Shown here: piece after piece, positions 46,923 to 56,216 of the stretch
Layout of the letters: each line of letters begins with the position of its first letter
How positions within the stretch are numbered: position 1 is the stretch's first letter
Assembly: GCA_017852835.1 (NCBI GenBank)
Contig: JAFMKS010000001.1
Location: 1 to 64,000 of the forward strand
From: Paracoccaceae bacterium
GTDB lineage: Bacteria > Pseudomonadota > Alphaproteobacteria > Rhodobacterales > Rhodobacteraceae
DNA length: 64,000 bases
Reading direction: 5' to 3'
Position numbers and translations under genes: made by a program
The notes under the pieces: generated by a model
What the model was told of the DNA's origin: nothing
The model's input: the letters and a program-made list of their open reading frames with translations, nothing else
Database searches by the model: none

Positions 46923-48059
46923 ATGACAGATGAAAAAGATGAAAAAGCTGTTGAGCCGATTGATGATCAAACCCACAACATCGAGGATGCGGTTGTTGTA
47001 GAAGACGCGCAGGAAGTTGTTAGCGATGAACCATCAGAGGATGCTGTCACTGATGTTTCAGAGGCCGGCGATACTAAACGGAAATCAACTGGCGTTGTGC
47101 CATTACTCGTTGCTGGATTTATTTGTGCTGGTCTTGGATTTGGTGCTGCAATTTTGTCCCAACCCTCTAACCCGATCTGGCCTGTGCATCCTGATGTGGC
47201 ACAGTTTCGTGATGAAGCGACTGGTCAAATCACAGGCATAGATAAGCGTTTAAACGCGTTAGAACGGCGTGTAACAGACGCTGATCAACGTGCAGTAGGT
47301 GCTGTGTTCCAATCTGATCTTGATGCACTGACCGCTGGCTATGATCAGCGATTTTTAGGGATCGCATCACAGCTTGAAAACTTTGATAAGCGTCTTGCCG
47401 CGCTAGAAAAAAGTACAATTGAATCTGCTATACCCGATGAATTGGTCACACAGTATCAGGACGAGGTGAAACGCCTGAAAGAAACATTAGAGGCACAGCG
47501 TGAAAGCCTGCAAAAATTCATGTCGGAAACTGCACAAACCGCAAATGAGGTGGCCCAGCGTGCAAAAGATACAGTTGCACGAGGTATTTTGGCGCAAATC
47601 CGTGCTGCGATTGAAGCGGGCGGCCCATTTGACACCGCAATCAAGGAATTTGATGAACAGGTTGGACAGGCGCTTCCAAACCAGTTGCGTTCATTTGCCG
47701 AAGAGGGGGTTCAAACCTATCAAGAATTGCGGGATAGTTTTGCAGAAGCTGCACGATCGGCTCTAAACGCTGCGCGTGATGAACTTAACGAAAGCGAAGG
47801 CTTCACGGGAATTGGCAACTACCTGCGCAAACAATTTCAGGCCAGATCAGTAACACCAAAAACGGGTGATGATGCGGATGCGGTTTTGTCGCGTGCAGAA
47901 CAAGCGTTGCGTGAGAACGATTTGAATGGCGCGTTGAATGAACTGGATGCATTGCCAGATGCAGCACGCCATCAGATGCAACCTTGGATCGATCAAGCAC
48001 GCGAACGTCAAGACGCGCTGGAACAATTAGACATTTTAAGCCAAGAAATAGGAAACTAA
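46923..48059 (+). CDS. Mitofilin/Mic60-family inner-membrane protein
   Basis: A 378-residue protein with an acidic, disordered N terminus (residues 1-50), one membrane helix at about 57-79 (STGVVPLLVAGFICAGLGFGAAIL), long coiled-coil segments (about 95-280) and a C-terminal mitofilin signature region (about 330-378) containing ALNELDALPDAARHQMQPWIDQARERQDAL. Alphaproteobacterial homologues shape inner membranes and are related to mitochondrial MICOS. It is 33 bases after hemD and four bases before hemY, the common heme-linked order. Confidence 0.9.
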   Translation: MTDEKDEKAVEPIDDQTHNIEDAVVVEDAQEVVSDEPSEDAVTDVSEAGDTKRKSTGVVPLLVAGFICAGLGFGAAILSQPSNPIWPVHPDVAQFRDEATGQITGIDKRLNALERRVTDADQRAVGAVFQSDLDALTAGYDQRFLGIASQLENFDKRLAALEKSTIESAIPDELVTQYQDEVKRLKETLEAQRESLQKFMSETAQTANEVAQRAKDTVARGILAQIRAAIEAGGPFDTAIKEFDEQVGQALPNQLRSFAEEGVQTYQELRDSFAEAARSALNAARDELNESEGFTGIGNYLRKQFQARSVTPKTGDDADAVLSRAEQALRENDLNGALNELDALPDAARHQMQPWIDQARERQDALEQLDILSQEIGN

Positions 48060-48062
48060 GTC

Positions 48063-49520
48063 ATGCTGACATCACTGTTTAAAATTGTGTTATTCCTCAT
48101 GATTGTGGTGGCTATTTCATTTGGCGCTACACATTTGATGGACGGTGACAATACGATCATTGGTGATTTGATGATCACTTTGGGCGGGGTTGAATACACC
48201 CTTAGTGCAATAGAAGCGGTCATTGTTTTAACGCTTTTGGTTGTGTTGATTTGGGTTGGGTTGAAGTTGTTGTCGCTACTTGTCGCGACGTTGCGGTTTA
48301 TCAACGGTGATGACACGGCCATTTCGCGCTATTTTAATCGATCCCGTGAACGGCGTGGGTATCGCGCGTTGTCCGAAGGAATGATGGCCCTTGCGTCGGG
48401 TGATGCGAATGCTGCGATGACCAAGGCAGGTCAGGCAGAGCGGTACCTGCAGCAGCCAACCTTGACCAATTTGCTTGCGGCGCAGGCTGCGGAAATGTCT
48501 GGGAATACGACACGTGCCGAACAGATTTACAAAGAATTGATTAAGGATCCCCAAACCCGATTTGTGGGTGTCCGCGGGATCATGAAACAACGCCTTGCGA
48601 CGGGCGACACAGATGTTGCGCTTAAACTGGCGCAAAAAGCCTTTGAATTAAAGCCCAAGCACGAAGAGGTGCAGGATGTTTTGCTACAGCTTCAGGCTAA
48701 ATCGCACGACTGGCAGGGCGCGCGCAAAACCCTTGGTGTGAAACTTAAGCAGGGGAAAATACCACGTGATGTTCATAAACGCCGAGAGGCTGTTTTGGCA
48801 TTGTCTCAAGCCGCGGATGTCATCGACGAGGAAAATTCAATCGAGAAACGAGAAGCGGCGATTGAAGCGAACCGTCTGTCACCAGATTTGGTGCCCGCAG
48901 CAGCGATGGCGGCGCGTGAATATATCGCGCAGGGCAAGCCAAAATTGGCAGTTCGCGTCATTAAAAAGGCCTGGGAAAGTCAGCCACATCCTGATTTGGC
49001 AGCGGCCTTTTCAGAAATTGCACCAAATGAAACGCCGCAAGAGCGCCTTAAGCGTTTTGCGCAGCTTTCAAAGTTGAACCCATATCACATTGAGTCACGT
49101 TTGATGATGTCTGAACTGAACCTTGCAGCCGAAGATTTCCCAGAGGCGCGGCGCGCATTGGGGGATATCGTGGAGAACGAACCCGATGCACGTGCCCTAA
49201 CAATCATGGCCGCGATTGAGCGGGGTGAAGGCAGCTCGGACGAGGTTGTGCGCGGTTGGCTGACCAAAGCGTTGTCAGCTCCGCGTGGACCTCAGTGGGT
49301 TTGTGACAAGTGTAACACCATCCATTCTGACTGGGTGCCTGTCTGTTCATCGTGTGATGTGCTGGACACGCTAAGCTGGAAGCAAGCGCCGCAAAATGAA
49401 ATGCAGACAAGTACAGGGATTGAAATGCTCCCACTTTTGATGGGAGCATTTCAGGATGAAATGGATGAAGGTGATCTAACTAAAATAGATGAGCCAGCGA
49501 TGGATCAAAGCCAAAGCTGA
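48063..49520 (+). CDS. hemY: HemY-type heme biosynthesis membrane protein with TPR repeats
   Basis: A 485-residue protein. Two N-terminal membrane helices (about 5-22 and 50-70) are followed by tetratricopeptide-like repeats across about 100-400 (for example, AAQAAEMSGNTTRAEQIYKEL). A zinc-ribbon-like tail has cysteines at 414, 417, 428 and 431. The family's exact role is unclear; it is linked to late heme synthesis by gene order. A strong inverted repeat lies in the 3' coding part, and the last 41 bases overlap the convergent aglK gene. Confidence 0.88.
   Translation: MLTSLFKIVLFLMIVVAISFGATHLMDGDNTIIGDLMITLGGVEYTLSAIEAVIVLTLLVVLIWVGLKLLSLLVATLRFINGDDTAISRYFNRSRERRGYRALSEGMMALASGDANAAMTKAGQAERYLQQPTLTNLLAAQAAEMSGNTTRAEQIYKELIKDPQTRFVGVRGIMKQRLATGDTDVALKLAQKAFELKPKHEEVQDVLLQLQAKSHDWQGARKTLGVKLKQGKIPRDVHKRREAVLALSQAADVIDEENSIEKREAAIEANRLSPDLVPAAAMAAREYIAQGKPKLAVRVIKKAWESQPHPDLAAAFSEIAPNETPQERLKRFAQLSKLNPYHIESRLMMSELNLAAEDFPEARRALGDIVENEPDARALTIMAAIERGEGSSDEVVRGWLTKALSAPRGPQWVCDKCNTIHSDWVPVCSSCDVLDTLSWKQAPQNEMQTSTGIEMLPLLMGAFQDEMDEGDLTKIDEPAMDQSQS
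49421..49453. terminator. Perfect 13-bp inverted repeat inside the hemY 3' end
   Basis: tgaaatgctccca (49421-49433) and tgggagcatttca (49441-49453) are perfectly complementary around a 7-base loop. It lies 27 bases beyond the aglK stop on the minus strand and within the hemY coding frame. The AT-rich outer arms form the A and T tracts of a bidirectional terminator. It probably ends the agl transcript. Confidence 0.6.
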
Positions 49521-50526
49521 GGTCCTGACCAACTTCTATTTCGGGCACATCTTGTCCCGCAAAACGGAACGGCGTTCCGTCTTGGGTGCGCAATTCCACG
49601 ACGGTTTCTGTACCTAATCGTTCGACAAGTGTCACGGTACCCTTCAGCTGACCGTTGGGATCCAAAACCAAATGTTGTGGTCGCACACCCATGCGAACCG
49701 CAGCTCCGTTTGATTTTTCTGTCGCGACAAGACGCAGACCACTTATCTGCATTCCTGATCCATTGAATTTAGATGTCGACGCATCTGTTAATTCACCATC
49801 AAAGAAATTCATTTTGGGAGATCCAAGGAAGCCCGCCACAAATTCATTATCTGGGAAATTAAACAAATCCATCGGCGAACCAACTTGCATGATTTCACCG
49901 TCTTTTAGAACTACGATTTTATCCGCAAGCGTCATAGCCTCGACTTGGTCGTGGGTCACATAGATCGTGGTTGCACCCAGTTGTTTGTGCAATTTTGCAA
50001 TCTCAACGCGGGTGTCATGGCGCAGCGCGGCGTCAAGGTTTGACAGGGGTTCATCGAATAAAAATACATCTGGATTGCGCACAATCGCACGTCCGATTGC
50101 AACACGCTGACGCTGACCACCGGAAAGCGCAGCGGGACGGCGATCCAGCAGATGTTCCATTTGCAAAATTTTTGCAGCGGCCTCTACGCGCTCTTGAATT
50201 TCGGCCCTGGCGACGCCCTGCAAGCTTAGCGAAAAGGCCATGTTGTGAAAAACGCTCATGTGTGGGTAAAGCGCATAGGATTGGAAAACCATCGCAATGC
50301 CGCGCTCAGAAGGTGGTAAATCCATAACAGGACGGTCGGCGATGATGATTTCACCGCTTGTCAGGCTTTCTAATCCTGCGATAAGGCGTAGTAGGGTTGA
50401 TTTACCACATCCAGATGGCCCCACAAAAACAACAAACTCACCCTTGTCGATAGACAGGTCAACGTCGCGGATGACGCGGGTTTTGCCGAATGTCTTCTCA
50501 ACATTTCTAAGTTCTACCTGTGCCAA
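49480..50526 (-). CDS. aglK: Carbohydrate ABC transporter ATP-binding protein, AglK/MalK type
   Basis: The ATPase of a carbohydrate importer, about 348 residues. Walker A is GPSGCGKST, the Q loop AMVFQSYALYPHMSVF, the signature LSGGQRQR and Walker B VFLFDEPLSNLDA. A C-terminal TOBE-type regulatory domain (about 230-345) includes MGVRPQHLVLD. The start is probably a TTG at 50526 with a gaggag site, two bases after the aglA stop. It is the last gene of aglEFGAK. The 3' end overlaps hemY. Confidence 0.93.
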   Translation of the reverse strand: MAQVELRNVEKTFGKTRVIRDVDLSIDKGEFVVFVGPSGCGKSTLLRLIAGLESLTSGEIIIADRPVMDLPPSERGIAMVFQSYALYPHMSVFHNMAFSLSLQGVARAEIQERVEAAAKILQMEHLLDRRPAALSGGQRQRVAIGRAIVRNPDVFLFDEPLSNLDAALRHDTRVEIAKLHKQLGATTIYVTHDQVEAMTLADKIVVLKDGEIMQVGSPMDLFNFPDNEFVAGFLGSPKMNFFDGELTDASTSKFNGSGMQISGLRLVATEKSNGAAVRMGVRPQHLVLDPNGQLKGTVTLVERLGTETVVELRTQDGTPFRFAGQDVPEIEVGQDLSFGFDPSLAHLF

Positions 50527-50527
50527 A

Positions 50528-52081
50528 TTAAATCTCCTCAAAGGATGCAGTTAGTGTGTCAAAATCAAAGGTGCAGCGCAGAGTTTGTGCGTTGCTGATA
50601 CGATCAAATACCAATGTACGCGCATCACCGCTTACGGCGCTCATCGTATTGGCATTCATGATAGCCGGCTGATTTTTACGCCAAGCCAAGAATTGCGCAA
50701 ATTGTCGATAGATGGATCCATCTGTTTGGGCCATGTCCAATCCAGCGCGCTTCAAATGTTGACCGGATATAGGAAGCCATGTCGCATCTGCTGTTGAAAA
50801 ACCACCGTGTTGATTGGATTTTTCCCAAACCATCGGCGTGCGGCAGGTGTCGCGTCCCAAAAACGCTGGTGCAAATTTTACACCCCAGGGGTCTTGCATT
50901 TGCTCTACAGGGATATCCGTAACGTCCTCAAGCCCGAGTTCCTCGCCCTGATAAACACAACTTGAACCGATCAAACAGGTTTCCAGTTTAAGCAGCAACA
51001 GTTGCATTGCATCGCTTTGGTCAGGACCAAGACCCAGTGCAGCAAGTTGACGTGTTGCCGAGCGTGGAACGTCATGGTTTGAAAAGGCAAAGCATAAGCG
51101 ACCAGTGCCATTAAACACATCAACCGCATTGTTAATCGCATTGCGCAGGCCATCAACACTCAACCCACCCCATGCCAATAGATCAAAGTTATAGGTTGCG
51201 TGAAGTCGTCCAGTGTCGGTAAAGGTTTTGCTGACCTCCATGGCGCAGCCTTTGTCGCCGTCCACTTCACCCATCAAAAACCGATCACCATCGTATTCAT
51301 CTGTGATTTTTCGATAATTTTCGCTGAATGTTTGAATGGCAGGCTGATTTAGCTGCGCAACATCATGCAATTGGCGAAAAAATGGTTGTTGTTGTTGTGG
51401 TAAATCACCAGGAACAAAGTTTGGGTTAGCAGAATTATCCAAATAAGGTGCTTGATCGCCATTGATTGTATGAACCGCATCCAAACGGAAGCCATCGACA
51501 CCGCGATCAAACCAAAACCGTGCAACCTGGTTCAACGCATCGCGTACCTCTGGATTGGCGTGGTTCAAATTGGGCTGTTCTGATAAAAAGTTGTGCAGAT
51601 AGTATTGCTGACGACGGGGCTCCCAACTCCATGCTTGGCCACCAAAGAATGATAGCCAATTGTTCGGAACTGTGCCGTCAGGATTTGGGTCGACCCAATG
51701 AAACCAATCTGCTTTTGGATTATCGCGTGATTGACGGCTTTCTTCAAACCATGGGTGCAAATCCGAGCAGTGTGCTGGAACGATGTCGATCATCAATTTC
51801 ATGCCTAGGTCATGAATTTTTGCAATCATTTCATCAAAATCAGCAAGAGTGCCATATTCAGGATTTATGTCGCAATAGTTTGAAATATCATACCCAAAGT
51901 CCCGCTGAGGAGACATGAAAAACGGGCTGATCCAAATCGCATCAACTCCTAATCCCGCGATATATTCCAACCGCGATGTGATCCCCTTTAGATCACCAAT
52001 CCCATCCCCATTCGAATCCTGATAAGAGCGAGGATAAATTTGATAAATGACGGCGGTTTCCCACCATTTTAGGTCTGACAT
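50528..52081 (-). CDS. aglA: Alpha-glucosidase, GH13 family
   Basis: A cytosolic glycoside hydrolase of 517 residues that splits imported alpha-glucosides. The (beta/alpha)8 barrel has YQIYPRSYQDSNGDGIGDLKGI, the nucleophile aspartate in GFRLDAVH (residue about 204), the acid/base glutamate in FLMGEVDG and the transition-state aspartate in FSNHDVPR. No signal peptide is seen. Its position between the permease and ATPase genes is the classic agl arrangement. Sucrose, trehalose, maltose and related sugars are possible substrates. Confidence 0.93.
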   Translation of the reverse strand: MSDLKWWETAVIYQIYPRSYQDSNGDGIGDLKGITSRLEYIAGLGVDAIWISPFFMSPQRDFGYDISNYCDINPEYGTLADFDEMIAKIHDLGMKLMIDIVPAHCSDLHPWFEESRQSRDNPKADWFHWVDPNPDGTVPNNWLSFFGGQAWSWEPRRQQYYLHNFLSEQPNLNHANPEVRDALNQVARFWFDRGVDGFRLDAVHTINGDQAPYLDNSANPNFVPGDLPQQQQPFFRQLHDVAQLNQPAIQTFSENYRKITDEYDGDRFLMGEVDGDKGCAMEVSKTFTDTGRLHATYNFDLLAWGGLSVDGLRNAINNAVDVFNGTGRLCFAFSNHDVPRSATRQLAALGLGPDQSDAMQLLLLKLETCLIGSSCVYQGEELGLEDVTDIPVEQMQDPWGVKFAPAFLGRDTCRTPMVWEKSNQHGGFSTADATWLPISGQHLKRAGLDMAQTDGSIYRQFAQFLAWRKNQPAIMNANTMSAVSGDARTLVFDRISNAQTLRCTFDFDTLTASFEEI

Positions 52082-52084
52082 TAT

Positions 52085-53311
52085 TTATCCACCCTTGACG
52101 GATCCGGCCAAGAGGCCGCGAATGAAATAGCGTTGCATTGATAAAAAGACGATGACAGGAACGATCATGGAAATGACGGCTGATGCGTTCAGCAAGTGCA
52201 GCTGATCTTTGAATGTTCCCAGTTGTTTTTGCAGGCGGATTGGAAATACCAAATCCTCGGCATTGTTTGGGCCAATATACAGCGCCACAATCAAATCGTT
52301 CCAAACCCACAAAAATTGGAAAATACTGAATGATGCCAGCGCGGGAACAGACAGCGGCACAATCAATTTCGTAAAAATTTGCAGATGGTTGGCCCCATCA
52401 ATTCGCGCACTTTGCAAGAGTTCCTTGGGCAGTCCCACGATGTAGTTGCGCAACAGATAGATCGCCAACGGTAAGCCAAAGGCAGTATGCGTAATCCAGA
52501 GGCCCGCAAAGGATTTTGAGGCGACCTGACAGGTGTCATTTACCTCGCAATCCGTCAGCCATTGGTTCAATTGTGTTGCCCATGATGCAATGCCGCTGAA
52601 CCCTTGTAACACAGGAAGAAATGCAAGCTGTGTGGGGACAACCATCAAAGAAACTACAATAACAAATAACCAATCGCGCCCTGGGAATGACATCCATGCA
52701 AAGGCATACGCCGCAAAGGCGGCGATTGTGATTGGTATGATCGTGGCCGGAATTGTAACGATAAAGGATGAGATTAGCGCGTTTGGAACGTTTTTATTGT
52801 CAAACAAAACTTCGACATAGGCATCCGAACCGAACACCGGATCCTGATCGATGAACGCATCCAGTTTTTTGGGCTTTGGTGCGGTTTCCTCGGCGAAGGT
52901 CCAGGTAAAATCGCCATTTTCCTGAAACACAAAATCCCCGCCGCGCACATCCATAACCTCACCAGCGGGAACCAGTTTGCGGATCAGCACGGTTTTGTCT
53001 GGGTTCTCGGGGTCAGGCACACGCCCCTTAAACAAGATAGAATTTACTTCGCCTGTTACAGGAAAACTTGGGTCATCTTTGTTCAGGCGTTCAAAAATAT
53101 TTCCCGTCATCACAGTCAGTTTTTCAGCCTCACCATTTTCGTGCGTGCTAAAGCGCTGACCCAATTCGGTTGGCGTAAAGGCCGTCCAGAAACCTGATGT
53201 CTTCGACGCGGTTTCCGAGCGAAGCGATGTAGTAACTAGCGCAACAAATGGGACAACCCAGATGAATACAATTAGCGCCAGCACAACGTGTTTAAGTGAT
53301 CGTGCAACCAT
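52085..53311 (-). CDS. aglG: Alpha-glucoside ABC transporter permease AglG
   Basis: A 408-residue inner-membrane permease. After the first helix (about 8-28) there is a long periplasmic insertion (about residues 30-175) that is typical of AglG and absent from short MalG proteins. The remaining helices follow, and the coupling loop is in LLQSARIDGANHLQIFTKLIVPLSVPAL. It is 12 bases after aglF and three bases before aglA. It forms the channel together with AglF. Confidence 0.9.
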   Translation of the reverse strand: MVARSLKHVVLALIVFIWVVPFVALVTTSLRSETASKTSGFWTAFTPTELGQRFSTHENGEAEKLTVMTGNIFERLNKDDPSFPVTGEVNSILFKGRVPDPENPDKTVLIRKLVPAGEVMDVRGGDFVFQENGDFTWTFAEETAPKPKKLDAFIDQDPVFGSDAYVEVLFDNKNVPNALISSFIVTIPATIIPITIAAFAAYAFAWMSFPGRDWLFVIVVSLMVVPTQLAFLPVLQGFSGIASWATQLNQWLTDCEVNDTCQVASKSFAGLWITHTAFGLPLAIYLLRNYIVGLPKELLQSARIDGANHLQIFTKLIVPLSVPALASFSIFQFLWVWNDLIVALYIGPNNAEDLVFPIRLQKQLGTFKDQLHLLNASAVISMIVPVIVFLSMQRYFIRGLLAGSVKGG

Positions 53312-53323
53312 CTCGCCTACCCC

Positions 53324-54577
53324 TTAATGACCAAGTTCTTTTTGTTCGCGGCGGATGCGCCACGCATTGAAAATCATGTTTGGAACAACCGTCAGCATCA
53401 GCATTACGGCAATTGATGCAAACAGATTATCAACATTATCACCACCAATGGACCAGTTGTTACGCGCATTTTCCATCATTGTCGCCAGCAACAGTTTGTC
53501 ATCGTCATTCGCGGACAGGGCATAGGGTATGTCGAATACCTTTAGCACCAAAATGACAAGCGTTGTCCAAACAACCAAAACGGTTGAATAAATCTGTGGC
53601 AGTTTCACACGGAAGAACAGTTGGAAAGGATTGGCACCATCGATTGTCGCGGCTTCAATGGTGTCTTGTGGGACACCGCGAAGCGCAGCTGAAAAAATGA
53701 CCATGGCAAATCCAGTTTGGACCCAAACCAAAATCCACATAAGAAAGAAGTTGCCCCAAAATTTCAGATTGTAAAGCGGTTCGTTGTATTCTGCGGTATG
53801 GCCAAGCAGGGCTTTTAACAAACCGATTTGATAGGAGGGCGTGACACCGTTGATGGTTTGTTGCGCCTCAATCCCACCCCCGGCAAAGATATTTCGCCAA
53901 ATTACCGCGGCCCCAACGAATGAAATTGCCAAAGGTACAAAGATCAGCGTTTTAGCAACAATACCCCAGCGCACTGAGTCCGCTAATACCGCGATCAACA
54001 AACCCAAAGAAATACAGCATGTCGGCACAAGGATCAGCCACATCAAACTGTTTCGCATCGCCAAGCGGAACTGCAGATAACCCAATGCGGATTCATCCCA
54101 AAGGAATGCATAGTTGCGAACAGTTGGTGTTCCATCCGCCTCTTGGAAGGAAATACTAAGCGTTGAAAAGGCGGGGATTAACAGGAATAGAAGTAATAAA
54201 ACAAGGGCAGGACCAACAAAAATCCAAGGCTGAATCGCTTCAATTATTGTCGACTGACGACCAAGGGAGCCCTGCGACGATACACGTGCAAGCCCCATGT
54301 TTAACCAGTTTGAAATCCAGAAGTATAGAAACGAAATACCAACCGCGATAAAGATTGCGCGGATTGCGAAACCGATTTTTGAAAAACGTTCAATGGTGTC
54401 AAATTCCGGAAACGACCATTCGTTCGTGCGATGCAGCCAAATACCAATATTTGCAAAAAAGTCATCAATCGGCCCAGTCGCAACAAAGGCAACAACGGCT
54501 GTTGTGGGCAGAAGAAAGACAACGGTTAATAAGATTGCCAAACCATTGCCGGCTATTACAGGTCTAATTGAACGCAT
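53324..54577 (-). CDS. aglF: Alpha-glucoside ABC transporter permease AglF
   Basis: A 417-residue inner-membrane permease with an N-terminal extension holding extra helices (about 10-35 and 70-90) before the six-helix core. The coupling loop is in EAATIDGANPFQLFFRVKLPQIYSTVL. It follows aglE by 87 bases, a gap that contains a hairpin, and precedes aglG. Its place in the operon, not unique sequence motifs, decides the F/G naming. Confidence 0.9.
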   Translation of the reverse strand: MRSIRPVIAGNGLAILLTVVFLLPTTAVVAFVATGPIDDFFANIGIWLHRTNEWSFPEFDTIERFSKIGFAIRAIFIAVGISFLYFWISNWLNMGLARVSSQGSLGRQSTIIEAIQPWIFVGPALVLLLLFLLIPAFSTLSISFQEADGTPTVRNYAFLWDESALGYLQFRLAMRNSLMWLILVPTCCISLGLLIAVLADSVRWGIVAKTLIFVPLAISFVGAAVIWRNIFAGGGIEAQQTINGVTPSYQIGLLKALLGHTAEYNEPLYNLKFWGNFFLMWILVWVQTGFAMVIFSAALRGVPQDTIEAATIDGANPFQLFFRVKLPQIYSTVLVVWTTLVILVLKVFDIPYALSANDDDKLLLATMMENARNNWSIGGDNVDNLFASIAVMLMLTVVPNMIFNAWRIRREQKELGH

Positions 54578-54617
54578 GAGTAGGTCCGAAACGATTTAAT
54601 GATGTTTCAAATTGAGG

Positions 54618-54642
54618 AAAGGGCGCAATCGCGCGCCCCTTC
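54618..54642 (-). terminator. Intergenic hairpin between aglE and aglF
   Basis: An aagggcgc arm pairs with a gcgcccctt arm carrying one bulged base, about 23 bases after the aglE stop. There is no long T run on the minus strand. Such stem-loops after binding-protein genes commonly stabilise that mRNA segment or partly stop transcription, giving more binding protein than permease. Confidence 0.45.
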
Positions 54643-54664
54643 GCTATAGTGTCTGCAATCTAAA

Positions 54665-55999
54665 TTACTTGATTGCGTCCCAAGCTGCCTGAATATTGTC
54701 AGCAGTTGTTTGTGCATCCTGACCGTTTGCAAAGGCTGTCATCTCTGACCAGAATGCGCCCGCACCGATCGCACCTGGCATTAGGTCAGATGCGTCAAAG
54801 CGGAATGTTGTTGCGTTTGACAGAATTTCACCTTGCTTACGAAGTGCTGGTGTCGCGTATGCGTTTAGGTCGGCACCTTTGTGCGCAGTTAGGAACGTGC
54901 CTTGTGACATCCATGCTTCGTGTGCTGATGCTTCTTTCATATACTCAAAGAAGGCACGTGTCGCGGGTGAGTCTTTGGTCATTGTCCAAAGAGTACCCGC
55001 GCCCAAAACGGGGTTGCCTAGATCTTTTGACGCATATGGTGGGAAGTAGAAGAAGTCTGCTTCACCGTTTGCAACTTCTTCACCTTTTTTCGGGAAGAAC
55101 GCTGGAATGAATGACGCCTGACGGTGCATCATGCAGCTTGCTGGTGATGAGAATAGACCTTTTGGCGCGTCGCCAAAGAATGTTGTCGCAACAGATGATG
55201 CACCACCCGCAACATAATCGTCATTGCGTGAGAATTGGCCATATACTTCCATCGCGTTCAATACTTCTGGGCTGTTGAACGGTAGGTCGTTTGATACCCA
55301 GCGGTCATAGTTTTCAGGAGACGTTGTGCGCAGCATCAAGTCTTCCATCCAGTCTGTCGCTGTCCAACCAGTCGCGTTTCCAGATTCTACACCGATACAC
55401 CATGGTGTGTTGCCGTCTGCAACCATTTGGTCTGACAATGCGATTAGCTCTTCCATAGTTGATGGAATTTCATAACCGTTGTCTTCGAACTGCTCTGGTG
55501 AATACCAGACCAATGATTTCAGGTCCATTTTGAACGCAAAACCGTAGAAGTTTTTGTTGCCGTCCGCATCTGCGTATGTACCAAGATCGACCCATGATTG
55601 GCCCGCACCGTAGTTTGCCGCCATCCAGTCTGCAGATGCTTGACCTAGTGGTACAAGGTGGCCTTCTTTCGCCATATCACCTGCCAAACCTGGCTGAGGG
55701 AAGATTGCGATGTTTGGTGCGTTGTTTGAACGTAGGTCTGCAACGATCAATGCCGCAAAGTCACGAGAACCAGAGTACTTAACAACTGCGCCAGTTGCTT
55801 TTTCAAAGCAGCTAACTGTGTTCGTTAGCATTTCTTCGTCTTTGCCCTCCATAGAGCCCGCGATTGTGATGACTTCACCGTCAAAGCGACCTAGGTCACC
55901 CAATTTTGATGGTGTGTCACACACGTCAGCACTTGCAACGCCTGCAAGCGTGAAAGATGCAACAGCAGCCGCACCCAGTGTCTTGAAGTTGATAGCCAT
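54665..55999 (-). CDS. aglE: Alpha-glucoside ABC transporter substrate-binding protein AglE
   Basis: A periplasmic binding protein of 444 residues. The Sec signal peptide is FKTLGAAAVASFTLAGVASA, with cleavage before DVCDTP. A pair of cysteines in the mature N terminus (DVCD) and at residue about 65 (TVSCFEKA) may form a disulfide. The bilobed fold resembles extracellular family 1 proteins, with DLGTYADADGNKNFYGFAFKMDLKSLVWYSP. The ATG at 55999 has a gggag site. It heads the agl operon, which is downstream of the smo-like genes on the same strand. The ligand is predicted as an alpha-glucoside by family, but a sulfoquinovoside cannot be excluded. Confidence 0.92.
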   Translation of the reverse strand: MAINFKTLGAAAVASFTLAGVASADVCDTPSKLGDLGRFDGEVITIAGSMEGKDEEMLTNTVSCFEKATGAVVKYSGSRDFAALIVADLRSNNAPNIAIFPQPGLAGDMAKEGHLVPLGQASADWMAANYGAGQSWVDLGTYADADGNKNFYGFAFKMDLKSLVWYSPEQFEDNGYEIPSTMEELIALSDQMVADGNTPWCIGVESGNATGWTATDWMEDLMLRTTSPENYDRWVSNDLPFNSPEVLNAMEVYGQFSRNDDYVAGGASSVATTFFGDAPKGLFSSPASCMMHRQASFIPAFFPKKGEEVANGEADFFYFPPYASKDLGNPVLGAGTLWTMTKDSPATRAFFEYMKEASAHEAWMSQGTFLTAHKGADLNAYATPALRKQGEILSNATTFRFDASDLMPGAIGAGAFWSEMTAFANGQDAQTTADNIQAAWDAIK

Positions 56000-56076
56000 A
56001 AAAATTTCTCCCAATTTTTTATGATTGGTGATTTTTCACCATTAAGGCTCCGCTGTGAATATCACACCGTATCCCG

Positions 56077-56093
56077 ATGTTTACCGCTAACAT
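56077..56093. promoter_or_regulatory. LacI-family-like operator upstream of aglE
   Basis: atgtttaccgctaacat has arms atgtt/aacat with a central CG-containing core, the usual shape of LacI-family operators such as those of AglR. It is 78 bases before the aglE start. No LacI gene is seen in the window. Two central positions are asymmetric, so the call is tentative. Confidence 0.4.
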
Positions 56094-56185
56094 TTTGTTA
56101 AATTAATGGTCAAGCTAAGATAGTACCAAACACGGAAAAATGCTTAAATTTATGGATTTTTCACTGATTTTTTTGCACCATTAAA

Positions 56186-56200
56186 CTTACGTTACGTAAG
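56186..56200. promoter_or_regulatory. Perfect palindrome between the smo-like operon and aglE
   Basis: cttacgttacgtaag has 7-bp perfect arms around one central T. It lies 17 bases after the stop of the flavin reductase gene and about 190 before the aglE start. It has no T run. An operator is likelier than a terminator; the binding protein is unknown. Confidence 0.4.
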
Positions 56201-56216
56201 ATCCATCACATGGAAT

